From Mariniphaga sediminis (lineage in GTDB: Bacteria; Bacteroidota; Bacteroidia; Bacteroidales; Prolixibacteraceae), in NCBI RefSeq assembly GCF_003573545.1, contig NZ_QWET01000025.1, positions 1 through 64,000 of the forward strand: a DNA stretch of 64,000 nt, in the 5' to 3' direction. Within the stretch, counting starts at the first letter, position 1; each line of letters opens with the position of its first letter. The notes beneath the pieces were generated by a model. It was not told where the DNA came from. It saw only the letters and a list, made by a program, of their open reading frames with translations, and ran no database searches. The translations under genes and the position numbers were made by a program. This document shows positions 25,693-33,792 of this stretch, one piece after another.

Positions 25693-26220
25693 TTATGCTG
25701 AGAAATCTTCTTTCGGTTTTTTCTGAGTGAAAATAGATGTGATGAGTGAAATAATCAATCCGACAAAAGTGCCGCTAAGAATACTCATTACAAACATAAT
25801 AGCCGGCTTTTGGAATTTTGCAGCCATTTCTACAGCCATATCTATCTGTTCTTCCGGAACTCTTCCCTGTTTTACCAATTGCTCTTCGATTGAAAGCCGC
25901 AACTGTTCCTGAAGGGAAGGGTCAATGATTGCATAGAGCAGGTAGGTGAAGAATCCTGTAATAACCGAGGCAAAGAGCATGGTGAGTACCCCAATGGCAA
26001 GTGCCTGGCTGTAGGTCATTACTTCACCCAGCAACTTACGATAACTGAATTGAGCAATAATGACACCTGCAATCATGACTCCGTAACTTATCCATTGTGC
26101 CGATTTGGCAAAAGGATTACCTGTAACATAAAAAATAACCGAAATAAGAATGATGGCAATGCCGAGATAAAGACCGTATGTAAGCGATGATTTCCAGGGT
26201 GATATAGATTTCTCCTCCAT
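25693..26220 (-). CDS. DUF4199 membrane protein
   Basis: The 175-residue product starts at ATG 26220 (MEEKSISPWKSSLTYG) and has four membrane helices. The second to third helix junction reads YRKLLGEVMTYSQALAIGVLTM and a charged extracytoplasmic loop contains Glu-rich helices. These fit the DUF4199 family, found almost only in Bacteroidetes and often beside a GT2 gene as here. Function unknown. The upstream in-frame ATG 26256 lies within the promoter region of the divergent SRP RNA gene and is less likely. Confidence 0.85.
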   Translation of the reverse strand: MEEKSISPWKSSLTYGLYLGIAIILISVIFYVTGNPFAKSAQWISYGVMIAGVIIAQFSYRKLLGEVMTYSQALAIGVLTMLFASVITGFFTYLLYAIIDPSLQEQLRLSIEEQLVKQGRVPEEQIDMAVEMAAKFQKPAIMFVMSILSGTFVGLIISLITSIFTQKKPKEDFSA

Positions 26221-26279
26221 TGTAAATTGTTTTTTTAAAGGTAAAGTTTCGTACAAATATATGTTTATTTGATCGTAAA

Positions 26280-26310
26280 TTTGCCGGGAAGGTAAAATTT
26301 TCTACTTTTG
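26280..26310 (+). promoter_or_regulatory. Promoter of the SRP RNA gene
   Basis: TTTG (26280-26283) and TACTTTTG (26303-26310) are separated by 19 bases and match the Bacteroidetes vegetative promoter exactly. Transcription should start about six bases downstream, at the first paired bases of the RNA. Confidence 0.85.
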
Positions 26311-26315
26311 CAGCC

Positions 26316-26412
26316 GGGTAAGTCCTGTGCGACCAGCTCCTGCTGAATTCCCCCAGGGTCGGAAGGCAGCAAGGGTAGGCGGTTGTAGCGGTGCGACACA
26401 GGTAGCTTACCC
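26316..26412 (+). ncRNA. ffs: 4.5S signal recognition particle RNA (small type)
   Basis: This 97-nt RNA contains the universal SRP domain IV core GGTCGGAAGGCAGCAAGGGT. The core sits on a long hairpin whose ends GGGTAAG (26316-26322) and CTTACCC (26406-26412) pair, with TCCTGTG facing CACAGG inside. It scaffolds the Ffh protein in membrane targeting. A T-run (26414-26421) follows directly and serves as terminator. A perfect promoter lies just upstream. Confidence 0.97.
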
Positions 26413-26538
26413 ACTTTTTTTGAAAAAAAAACATTGGTTTGAAAGTTTGAAAAAAAATCTTGCAGAATTAAAAATTAATTCCTTTCTTTGCGCCGCTGTT
26501 TTGAAAAAACAAACGTTCTGAAAGTACTGAAAAGAAAG

Positions 26539-26612
26539 GCCGGATTAGCTCAGTTGGCCAGAGCACGTGATTTGTAATCTCGGGGTCGTCAGTTCGAATC
26601 TGACATCCGGCT
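26539..26612 (+). tRNA. tRNA-Thr (TGT anticodon)
   Basis: The cloverleaf is complete. Acceptor GCCGGAT pairs with ATCCGGC, the D-arm has AGCTCAGTTGG, the anticodon loop is TTTGTAA (TGT), and the T-arm is GTCAGTTCGAATCTGAC. CCA is not encoded. It lies 12 bases before tRNA-Tyr and is probably cotranscribed with it. Confidence 0.96.
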
Positions 26613-26624
26613 CAGCATATATCC

Positions 26625-26706
26625 GGGGAGATACCGAAGCGGTCAAACGGGGCAGACTGTAAATCTGTTGGCAAAGCCTTCGTAGGTTCGAATCCTGCTC
26701 TCCCCA
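26625..26706 (+). tRNA. tRNA-Tyr (GTA anticodon)
   Basis: This class II tRNA is 82 nt. Acceptor GGGGAGA pairs with TCTCCCC, the anticodon loop is CTGTAAA (GTA), a long variable arm TGGCAAAGCCTTC follows, and the T-arm is GTAGGTTCGAATCCTGC. CCA is not encoded. Confidence 0.95.
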
Positions 26707-26710
26707 CTTA

Positions 26711-26743
26711 AGGGAATCATAGAAATATGGTTCCCTTTTTTTT
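26711..26743 (+). terminator. Intrinsic terminator after the tRNA pair
   Basis: AGGGAATCAT (26711-26720) pairs with ATGGTTCCCT (26727-26736) with one wobble around a short loop. A run of eight T follows. Confidence 0.85.
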
Positions 26744-26878
26744 GCCTTGTTCCGTTCATTTTTTAATTACTGAGGTGTTCAAGAATTTTAATATAATCCC
26801 TGATTCAATTTCAACCTGGGAAGAGTTTGAGATAATATACATGTTCATTATCTTACGGAACTTTTAGTACGATTTAAA

Positions 26879-27364
26879 ATGTCCCGGAAAATTAATCAGT
26901 TCAGCCACGGCGGATTTATTGAATTTGATAATGGAAGTTTCGACAATTGGTGTGTTTTTGTGACGCGCGCCAACGGGGAGCGGTTTGCCCCCTCCGATGT
27001 GCAGTATTTTTCGCGATTAAACATTCTGGGAAAAAAATATGGATGCAGGGTTATTTACGACGATTTTGTGACTGTTTACAATCGGACAGGTCCGCAAATT
27101 AATAATGATGTGCTGAACCTGATAACAACTTTGAGCCGGTTTTACGGAACGGATATGTTGGAAATGGAAATCTGGTTTAACGTATTGTATGCAGGAATGA
27201 TTGCGGAAGAGAATAAGGAGAATGCCGTGCTGAAAAAGCGGATAAAACGCCTGGGGATGCACCAGGTTCTGATTGAAAAAATGGAGCCTGAGATTGCCGC
27301 AGCCTTCAGTAAAGGAAAAAAGTGGAGGGAATTGGACAGGTTGATGAAACAAAAAGGTTTTTGA
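26879..27364 (+). CDS. Conserved-looking protein of unknown function
   Basis: I do not recognise this 161-residue cytosolic protein. The first half looks like a mixed alpha/beta fold (GGFIEFDNGSFDNWCVFV, DVQYFSRLNILGKKYGCRVI). The second half is helical and strongly charged (EENKENAVLKKRIKRL, then GKKWRELDRLMKQKGF). There is no signal, membrane segment or catalytic motif. It lies between the tRNA terminator and a convergent universal-stress gene with 8 bases between the stops. Codon use is like that of its neighbours. Confidence 0.7.
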   Translation: MSRKINQFSHGGFIEFDNGSFDNWCVFVTRANGERFAPSDVQYFSRLNILGKKYGCRVIYDDFVTVYNRTGPQINNDVLNLITTLSRFYGTDMLEMEIWFNVLYAGMIAEENKENAVLKKRIKRLGMHQVLIEKMEPEIAAAFSKGKKWRELDRLMKQKGF

Positions 27365-27372
27365 GTAGGTTT

Positions 27373-28239
27373 TTACAATTCAAAATCAACGGGCATCGGA
27401 TGATTAAAACGGTTTACCGTAAAAACCGGCATGGAGCAACCATTTACAACTTCAGAAACAAATTTGCCAACCTGGGCGCCTGTCAGGCTCGAATCCTGGT
27501 GGGTACGAATAATAACCATATCCGGTTTTTCCTTTTCGATATAATCTAAAATGACAGCATGCTTTTCTTTTCCGTTTGTTTTAATGATATCTACATTGCA
27601 ACTGATGCCCCGTTGAATAAGCATTTGCTTTAGTTTCTCGGCATCTCGCCAGACCAGACTGCGCTTAGTGTCTATATTTACTGAAAGGGCCGATACAATG
27701 TTAATTTTAGCCCCAAATTTTTTGGCAAAGTAAGTAGCCCACAAAAGTTTCTTTTTGGTGGATTGTGAAATGTCGATCGGGATAACAATTTTTTTGATTT
27801 TTTTTACCGGGAAGTTTTTACTGATAACCAATGCCGGGCAAAAGGCACGACTGATAAGTTTGTCGGTTTCATCCCTGTTTAATGTACTACCTGGTTTGCC
27901 CTTTTTAACCATCAAAAATTCGTATCCTCCGTTTTTCGATTGACCAATCAAAACCGATAGAGGACTTCCTGTTTTTACCCGGTACGACATGTGTTGTAAA
28001 TCCTCCCTGGGAGTCCGTTTTTCAACAAAATCGTGCAAGGCTTTCAATTCTTCGTTTTTGACATTCTTCGACTGTTTGGACTGAAATAGTTTTTTTAGAA
28101 ACGAAGGCTTTTCGATTATGTGGTAAAAAAATACACGCATATTGAGCGATTGCCTGAAAAATAAAATCTGCTCCAAAAAAGGTTGTTCTTCTTTATTTGG
28201 GGTAAGAAGTGCCAATATATTATTCGAACGGTATCGCAT
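27373..28239 (-). CDS. Universal stress protein, two-domain
   Basis: The 288-residue protein has two UspA-like halves. The second is clear: KKIVIPIDISQSTKKKLLWATYFAKKF, then KPDMVIIRTHQDSS and the last strand MPVFTVN. The first half (NNILALLTPNKEEQ, then YEFLMVKKGKPGS, LISRAFCPALVISK) is diverged. The G-x-x-G-x-x-x-x-G-S/T ATP-binding pattern is not preserved, so it may not bind ATP. It stands alone and its trigger is not visible. Confidence 0.85.
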   Translation of the reverse strand: MRYRSNNILALLTPNKEEQPFLEQILFFRQSLNMRVFFYHIIEKPSFLKKLFQSKQSKNVKNEELKALHDFVEKRTPREDLQHMSYRVKTGSPLSVLIGQSKNGGYEFLMVKKGKPGSTLNRDETDKLISRAFCPALVISKNFPVKKIKKIVIPIDISQSTKKKLLWATYFAKKFGAKINIVSALSVNIDTKRSLVWRDAEKLKQMLIQRGISCNVDIIKTNGKEKHAVILDYIEKEKPDMVIIRTHQDSSLTGAQVGKFVSEVVNGCSMPVFTVNRFNHPMPVDFEL

Positions 28240-28326
28240 TTTAAATTTTTAATAAACCCTAAACATTACAATATACGAAATTAGGGGGTTGTAGGGTTGC
28301 AGATATTTTGTAAAACATAAAAAGAA

Positions 28327-29334
28327 TTAAAGTAGTCTTGGTCTGACTTTGAATGTTTCCGCAGGATTCAAAACAAAAAGTTGATGAATATCCTGCTGGC
28401 TTAACCCGTTCTCCCGGAGGGCCGGAATAAGTATGTCTTCTATCTCTGTAAACCCCCGGAAATTGCCGCCTCCGGGCTCCCCGGGACGGTACCAGCCAGC
28501 GTCGTGCGAAAAAAGGACTTTGTGAAGAAGTCCATGCTTTTTCATAAAAAGGGAAAAGTCTACATAGCGCTCAAGCCGGTCGGGCCTAAAATTATCGAAA
28601 GCAATCCAGGCGCCCTGCTGTGCTGCTTCGAGGTGCTTGTTAAAGTCGGTTTCGTTATGTGCATGTGTCCAAATGAAAGCAGAAGGATGTACTCCATGTT
28701 CCTTTAAAATTTCAAGTTGCTGAAAAGCAGGTACTGCCAGGCCTGTATGCGACATAATAGTGAGGCCGGTTGCTTTGTGCGTCAGACAAGCTGCTTCTAC
28801 CACTTTACGGTTTATTGCCTCCAGCGGTTTTCGATCCACAGAAATTTTTATAAAACCGGGAAATATTCCTGTATGCTCAATCCCGTTTTTTGCTTCTTCA
28901 ATCCATCGATTGGCCAGTTGTACCGCTGTTTCATCAAAGGTGTGCCGGGGTAGAAATTTTCCTTCTACAGCCGAATAATACCCCGTATTGGTAAGTAGTT
29001 GGATGTCGGATTCTTTTGAAAGCATATGCAATAGTTCAGGGTCACGTCCGAGATAGGCAGGTGTGCATTCTACCAGTGTTTTGTATCCCAGCTTTTTCAG
29101 TTCGAGAAGGTAGGGGAGAAGCCGTTCCGCTACACTATCCTTGTTCCAGCGATGATATCCGGTGCTGTCAGCGCCAATAAAATCTACCAATAAATGCTCG
29201 TGATGCAGGGTTTTACCCAAGGCGCCTGCCGGAATTTTCCCGGTTACTGTGATGATTCCGGACTCATTTTTTGAACAGGAGGAAACAAATAGCAGAAAAA
29301 GGCATAGATAAAAAAAATGTAACTTCATTTTCAT
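28327..29334 (-). CDS. Phosphotriesterase-like lipoprotein
   Basis: The 335-residue product has a lipoprotein signal (FLLFVSSCSKNESG, Cys near residue 20) and an amidohydrolase barrel of the phosphotriesterase family. Metal ligands are present: HHEHLLVD (His-x-His), the Lys of GFIKISVD that is carbamylated in the family, SHTG, THAHNE and SHDAG. Family members are mostly lactonases or organic-ester hydrolases, and the real substrate is unknown. Anchoring to the envelope is unusual for the family outside Bacteroidetes. It is divergent from the cytochrome gene. Confidence 0.88.
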   Translation of the reverse strand: MKMKLHFFYLCLFLLFVSSCSKNESGIITVTGKIPAGALGKTLHHEHLLVDFIGADSTGYHRWNKDSVAERLLPYLLELKKLGYKTLVECTPAYLGRDPELLHMLSKESDIQLLTNTGYYSAVEGKFLPRHTFDETAVQLANRWIEEAKNGIEHTGIFPGFIKISVDRKPLEAINRKVVEAACLTHKATGLTIMSHTGLAVPAFQQLEILKEHGVHPSAFIWTHAHNETDFNKHLEAAQQGAWIAFDNFRPDRLERYVDFSLFMKKHGLLHKVLFSHDAGWYRPGEPGGGNFRGFTEIEDILIPALRENGLSQQDIHQLFVLNPAETFKVRPRLL

Positions 29335-29446
29335 GCAAACAATGGTTTAATTCTGATTTCAATTTACGAAATAAAAAAAATCACTCCAAATAAATACTTT
29401 TAAGTCTTTATTTTGTAATTTGAACAAAAAATTAAATATACCTTAT

Positions 29447-30418
29447 ATGAAACGTTTACTTTGGATTGTTCCGCTTGTTTTAATTGTAGCGGTTTTGTTA
29501 TTTGTTGCTTACCTTAAACTTGCACTGCCTGATGTTGGACCGGCCCCTGATCTGAATGTGGAAATTACCCCGGAAAGAGTGGAACGGGGAAGGTATCTTG
29601 CCAATCATGTGATGGCTTGCGCCGATTGCCATTCCATGCGCGATTTTTCAAAATATTCAGGCCCGGTAAAAGGTCAGCCATTTGTGGGAGGAGGAGAGGA
29701 GTTTACAGAAGAGTTTGGCTTGCCCGGTAATTTCTACCCCGATAATTTAACCCCCTTTCATCTTGGTGATTGGACCGATGGTGAAATTTTCAGGGCAATT
29801 ACCTCAGGGGTTTCCAAAGACGGGAAAGCCCTTTTCCCAGCTATGCCTTATCCGCTTTATAACCAGGCCGACAAAGAAGATATTTATGCAGTAATTGCCT
29901 ATCTCCGTACACTTCCGGCAACGGAAAATACAGTTAAGCCCTCCGAAGCAAAGTTTCCGGTTAGTTTACTGATAAATACGATGCCGATGGAATATTCTAA
30001 TCCGAAAAAACCCGATATTCAAAATGTTACGGAATACGGAAGATATATGGCCACCATTGCAGGCTGTGTTGATTGCCATACGCCCATGGAAAAGGGAGAA
30101 TTATTGCTGGAAGAGGCTTTTACCGGCGGAAGGGAATTCCCGATGCCGGGTGGACTGGTTAAAACGTCGAATATTACACCCGATAATGAAACAGGGATTG
30201 GAATGTGGACGGAGGAAATGTTTGTGACACGTTTTAAAGCATATGGCGATTCATCTTATGTGCCTCATGATGTTGATATAAGCAAAGATTTTAATACGCT
30301 TATGCCCTGGATGCTTTATGCCGATATGAAAGAAACCGATTTAAAAGCGATTTATGCTTTTTTGCGTACACTTGAACCAGTAAAAAAGCAGGTTGTGAAA
30401 TTCTCCCCCAAAGAATAA
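29447..30418 (+). CDS. Di-heme cytochrome c
   Basis: From ATG 29447 the product is 323 residues. It has an N-terminal membrane anchor (LLWIVPLVLIVAVLLFVAYL) and two heme-binding sites, CADCH at 58-62 and CVDCH near 208. Each belongs to a class I cytochrome domain with later Met ligands (ALFPAMPYPLY and LMPWMLYADM). It should carry electrons in the periplasm, facing the inner-membrane outer surface. Tandem cytochrome domains of this kind pair with alcohol or sugar dehydrogenases in other bacteria; no such gene is adjacent. The in-frame TTG 29420 is rejected. Confidence 0.88.
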   Translation: MKRLLWIVPLVLIVAVLLFVAYLKLALPDVGPAPDLNVEITPERVERGRYLANHVMACADCHSMRDFSKYSGPVKGQPFVGGGEEFTEEFGLPGNFYPDNLTPFHLGDWTDGEIFRAITSGVSKDGKALFPAMPYPLYNQADKEDIYAVIAYLRTLPATENTVKPSEAKFPVSLLINTMPMEYSNPKKPDIQNVTEYGRYMATIAGCVDCHTPMEKGELLLEEAFTGGREFPMPGGLVKTSNITPDNETGIGMWTEEMFVTRFKAYGDSSYVPHDVDISKDFNTLMPWMLYADMKETDLKAIYAFLRTLEPVKKQVVKFSPKE

Positions 30419-30709
30419 ATGAAAAACAGTCACTTTCCGGCAGAGAATTTCAAATGTCCGGCTCGTGTCTGAAAAATTTTTGTTTTTTTTGCTTTGCGAT
30501 TACTTTTTAATGGAAACAAGAGTACTGCCACAAAGAAATCAGTACCCGAATTTTTTATAATAAAAGTATTTGTTTGAAAGGGATTAAAATGATTTTTTGT
30601 TTCATTCTGTTTGCGTAGAAATTTAATGCTGAGTAAAGGGATGATGCAAAAACCTAAAAACATCTTGTCAACGAAAATTTAAATCGATTGTAACCAAAAA
30701 AATAAAAGT

Positions 30710-31468
30710 ATGATACGAACAGGAATAATTTTGATGCTGGCGATTATTACAGCTTTTGGAGCGATTGCCCAAACTGACGGCCCCATGCCGATGAAACCCG
30801 AAATGACAGAAATCTGGGATCCGGAGGTGCCGGTGGTAACTCCCGGTGCCACACCGCTTGATGCGCCTTCAGATGCCATTGTACTTTTTGATGGTATTGA
30901 CCTTGAAAATGAATGGACGAATGCAGATGGCGGTAAACCAGAATGGAAGGTGGAAGATGGTTGTGCCACTGTAGTTAAAGGTTCGGGAGTTATTAAAACC
31001 AAACGGGTTTTTGACGATTTTCAGTTGCATATTGAGTGGCGGGCACCTGCTGAAGTAGTGGGTAAAAGCCAGGGACGAGGCAACAGCGGTGTGTTTTTGC
31101 AGGAACGTTACGAAGTGCAGGTACTCGATAATTACAACAACCGTACGTACCGCAACGGACAGGCAGGCAGTGTTTACAAACAACATGCCCCGTTGGTAAA
31201 TGCCTGTAAAGAGCCAGGTACGTGGCAAACGTATGATATTATTTATACAGCGCCACGTTTTAATGATGACGGAACCTATTTTACTCCTCCCGTGGTGACT
31301 GTTTTGCATAACGGAGTATTGGTCCAAAACAATGTAACGCTTCGCGGACCGACGGAATATATCGGAATTCCTGAATACAGCGTAGAGGAACACGGACCGG
31401 GAAGTATTATTCTTCAGGATCATGGAAATCCTGTTAGCTACCGTAATATCTGGATCAGGGAATTATAA
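30710..31468 (+). CDS. DUF1080 (3-keto-disaccharide hydrolase-like) protein
   Basis: The 252-residue exported protein has a signal peptide (MIRTGIILMLAIITAFGAIAQ) and one DUF1080 domain with a concanavalin-like jelly roll. Typical segments are IVLFDGIDLENEWTN, WKVEDGCATVVKGSGVIKTK, DDFQLHIEWR, GNSGVFLQERYEVQVLDNY and IILQDHGNPVSYRNIWIREL. Members act on 3-keto glycosides or bind glycans. It lies 291 bases after the cytochrome gene; that gap has no gene and no clear promoter. A strong terminator follows at 31492. Confidence 0.88.
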   Translation: MIRTGIILMLAIITAFGAIAQTDGPMPMKPEMTEIWDPEVPVVTPGATPLDAPSDAIVLFDGIDLENEWTNADGGKPEWKVEDGCATVVKGSGVIKTKRVFDDFQLHIEWRAPAEVVGKSQGRGNSGVFLQERYEVQVLDNYNNRTYRNGQAGSVYKQHAPLVNACKEPGTWQTYDIIYTAPRFNDDGTYFTPPVVTVLHNGVLVQNNVTLRGPTEYIGIPEYSVEEHGPGSIILQDHGNPVSYRNIWIREL

Positions 31469-31491
31469 AAAATATTAGTGGCTGAGGTATA

Positions 31492-31528
31492 AAAAAGACG
31501 GGGCCATTTTTTAGCCCCGTCTTTTTTT
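31492..31528. terminator. Bidirectional terminator between DUF1080 and msrA genes
   Basis: AAAAAGACGGGGC (31492-31504) pairs with GCCCCGTCTTTTT (31514-31526). A-runs and T-runs on both sides make it work on either strand between two convergent genes. Confidence 0.9.
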
Positions 31529-31562
31529 ATGCGTCAGAATATTTTTTAATTCTGTGTCATAA

Positions 31563-32156
31563 CTATTTCAATTGTTCTTTGAATATCTTTCTGAATTTTT
31601 CCAGTTTGGGAGCCACCACAAACTGGCAGTACGGCTGATCTTTATTTCGTTCAAAGTAATTGTGGTGGTAATCTTCTGCAAGGTAGAAAGTATCGAAAGG
31701 TGTAATTTCAGTTACAATTGGGTTGTCATATACTTTTTCTTCTTCAAAACGTTTTATGATTTTCTCAGCTGTTTGCTTTTGTTCTTCGTTGTGAAAAAAA
31801 ATGGCTGAACGATATTGCGTGCCAACATCATTCCCCTGCCTGTTCAGTGTTGTAGGGTCGTGTGTCAAGAAAAAAACTTCCAGAATTTCAGCAAAGCTGA
31901 CCTCCTTCGGGTTGAAAGTAATCTGCACTACCTCGGCATGGCCTGTACGTCCGGTGCAAACTTCCCGGTACGAAGGGTTTTTAATATGCCCGCCACTGTA
32001 TCCGGGCACTGCTTTAACCACGCCTTTTAGTTCTTTATATACTGCTTCGGTACACCAGAAGCAACCACCCCCCAACGTGGCTTTTTCCAAACCGTTTCCT
32101 TCAGCTGAAATAGAATTCATGGTAAGTGTCAATAATATTAAAGTTAAAAAACTCAT
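31563..32156 (-). CDS. msrA: Exported methionine-S-sulfoxide reductase A
   Basis: The 197-residue product begins [20 protein letters not shown], a likely signal peptide, then the MsrA domain. The catalytic [37 protein letters not shown] and [11 protein letters not shown] are intact. It reduces the S epimer of oxidised methionine. With the lipoprotein MsrB at 1997 it would give the cell both halves of envelope methionine repair from distant loci. It overlaps the upstream membrane-protein gene by four bases. Confidence 0.93.
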   Translation of the reverse strand: MSFLTLILLTLTMNSISAEGNGLEKATLGGGCFWCTEAVYKELKGVVKAVPGYSGGHIKNPSYREVCTGRTGHAEVVQITFNPKEVSFAEILEVFFLTHDPTTLNRQGNDVGTQYRSAIFFHNEEQKQTAEKIIKRFEEEKVYDNPIVTEITPFDTFYLAEDYHHNYFERNKDQPYCQFVVAPKLEKFRKIFKEQLK

Positions 32157-32446
32157 TTTCTGAATTTAAAACGCGAAAAAACTTTCTTTTCAAATTCCCA
32201 GGCAAACTTGTGCTGGCCCAACAATGTTCCAATAACTAAAAATAAAACCTGGTAAGCCGGGAAAATAATAAGTACATAAAGTGGAATTTTTACCCAGAGA
32301 CTGGTGTCACCCGTTATTCCAATCCATGAAAATACGGCCTTGCGAACAAAGAGTGAGGCGCTTCCTGCAAATGAAAAAGCCAGTAAAATCAGCGTTAACT
32401 GAAGGTTACTCTGGATATTCCATTTTTTTTTGAGTTGTTTAAGCAT
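32153..32446 (-). CDS. Small membrane protein, DUF6787-like
   Basis: From ATG 32446 the product is 97 residues with two or three membrane helices ([20 protein letters not shown] and [27 protein letters not shown]). A basic C-terminal tail follows, [19 protein letters not shown]. The layout resembles a Bacteroidetes family known as DUF6787; the match is from memory and only moderate. The longer open frame upstream overlaps the kinase gene and is not needed. It overlaps msrA by four bases. Confidence 0.6.
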   Translation of the reverse strand: MLKQLKKKWNIQSNLQLTLILLAFSFAGSASLFVRKAVFSWIGITGDTSLWVKIPLYVLIIFPAYQVLFLVIGTLLGQHKFAWEFEKKVFSRFKFRK

Positions 32447-32522
32447 AAATAGCGTAAAATGTTTTCTTCTACAACAATTTTGCTCAAAGCTTGTTTCTTT
32501 CGTTATCGTTTTTTTGAAGGTT

Positions 32523-33680
32523 CTAAGGATTTCCTTCTGCGTTTTTATCCGGATTTTTTGGAACTTCAATAAAAAACGTAGTTCCTTTTTCAACCGAACT
32601 TTCAAACCACACTTTACCGCGCAGGTACTTTTCCCCAAACAATTTCATACTATATGTTCCTATTCCTCTTCCCATCCCTTTGGTGGAAAAGGAGCGATTA
32701 AAAAGTTGCAACTGAATTTTCCGGTCGATGTAGGAATCGTTATGTACGGAGAATCTTACCGAATGGTTAATGCAGGAGCAGGAAAAAGAAATGGTTGAAC
32801 CCGGCATGGATGCTTCCAGCGCATTTTTTAGCATGTTGCCGGTAATGCGTCGAAGAATGACCGGATCGGAAAAAAAGCTGACGTTTTCAGCATTCTCCTT
32901 GAGAGAAATACACTTATTGGAAGCAATTTCGTATTTAGAATACATCTCAGTAATGTCGTTGAGCAGTTTAAGGCTTTTTATTTCTTTAAATTCAGGAATT
33001 AAATCTCCCCGTTCTGCTGCGCTCAAATTTTGTTGCATCTGAATTTCATCGATCATATGTTCCGTGGCCTGCTTAATGCTACTGACAATTTCGGTTATCT
33101 CGTCCGGATCTTTTATCTCAAGTAGGATGGAAGACAATCCTGCAACACTACCTGCTGTATTTAGCACATCGTGAAAGAATATCCGCTCGAGTGTTTGTCT
33201 TCGTTTCTCATGACTAATGTCGTGGATGGCAAATGCAGTGTATTCAGAGCCGTTTTCCATATAGGGAGTCGCTGTTACCCGAAGGTCAAGGGCATCTCCT
33301 GAACGAGTTGTTATCCGGCACTCTTTTACTGAACTCTTCCCTGTTTGAGATTCCAGAATGGCCTGCACGGCTCCACATGTCCGGCAAAATTCACTCGTGC
33401 CACAACCTCCTTCTTCCTCATTGGAATGAATACATTTGAGTGCTTCTCCGGGGCGTTTCCCTGCTACATCATCAATGTTTTCCAGACGAATAAAATTAAG
33501 GAATAATTGATTGGCGAAAATAATTTGCCGTTGCCTGTTTAGGATTACCAGCATTACAGAAACAGCGTCTGCAATTTTATTTAAAGCCGGATTATTGGCA
33601 AACATTCGGATATCTTCTTCTATTTGAAGAGAGTTGGCTCTTTCTGCGGGTGCAAAGTATGTTGGTTTTTTCCTATTCAT
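32523..33680 (-). CDS. PAS-domain sensor histidine kinase with Cys cluster
   Basis: The 385-residue cytosolic kinase has a PAS domain (~35-160), an H-box FFHDVLNTAGSVAGL near 168, an N-box NMLKNALEAS near 283, and G-box GRGIGTYSMKLF near 338. The D-box is degenerate (SVHNDSY). The PAS holds a cluster CIHSNEEEGGCG then EFCRTCGAV, four Cys in 24 residues. Such Cys-rich PAS kinases are seen in other phyla and may bind metal or sense redox. No response regulator is adjacent. It is a stand-alone gene between the small membrane protein and the pnt terminator. Confidence 0.88.
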   Translation of the reverse strand: MNRKKPTYFAPAERANSLQIEEDIRMFANNPALNKIADAVSVMLVILNRQRQIIFANQLFLNFIRLENIDDVAGKRPGEALKCIHSNEEEGGCGTSEFCRTCGAVQAILESQTGKSSVKECRITTRSGDALDLRVTATPYMENGSEYTAFAIHDISHEKRRQTLERIFFHDVLNTAGSVAGLSSILLEIKDPDEITEIVSSIKQATEHMIDEIQMQQNLSAAERGDLIPEFKEIKSLKLLNDITEMYSKYEIASNKCISLKENAENVSFFSDPVILRRITGNMLKNALEASMPGSTISFSCSCINHSVRFSVHNDSYIDRKIQLQLFNRSFSTKGMGRGIGTYSMKLFGEKYLRGKVWFESSVEKGTTFFIEVPKNPDKNAEGNP

Positions 33681-33746
33681 CTTATCCCTTCTACTGAAAT
33701 TTTCCGAAAGATAACTTTTAAATCGTCAATCGTAATTGATGTAAAA

Positions 33747-33775
33747 CAAAAAAGCCCCACAAATGTGAGGCTTTT
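33747..33775 (-). terminator. Intrinsic terminator of the pnt operon
   Basis: On the minus strand AAAAGCC pairs with GGCTTTT, extended by CAC/GTG across one mismatch, and continues into TTTTTTG. Confidence 0.75.
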
Positions 33776-33792
33776 CTGCTTCTGTGGTAAGG

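Noticed and set aside
26459-26490. Promoter of the tRNA pair
   Set aside because: TTTCTTTG lacks the conserved A and the CTTG 20 bases upstream is a weak -33 match, so it was not listed as a feature.
30430-30663. A 77-codon minus-strand frame between the cytochrome and DUF1080 genes
   Set aside because: The composition is low-complexity and basic, with no recognisable motif and no plausible start signal.
32447-32638. Longer N terminus for the small membrane protein at 32153
   Set aside because: It would overlap the kinase gene by over 100 bases and is very basic without a membrane segment.
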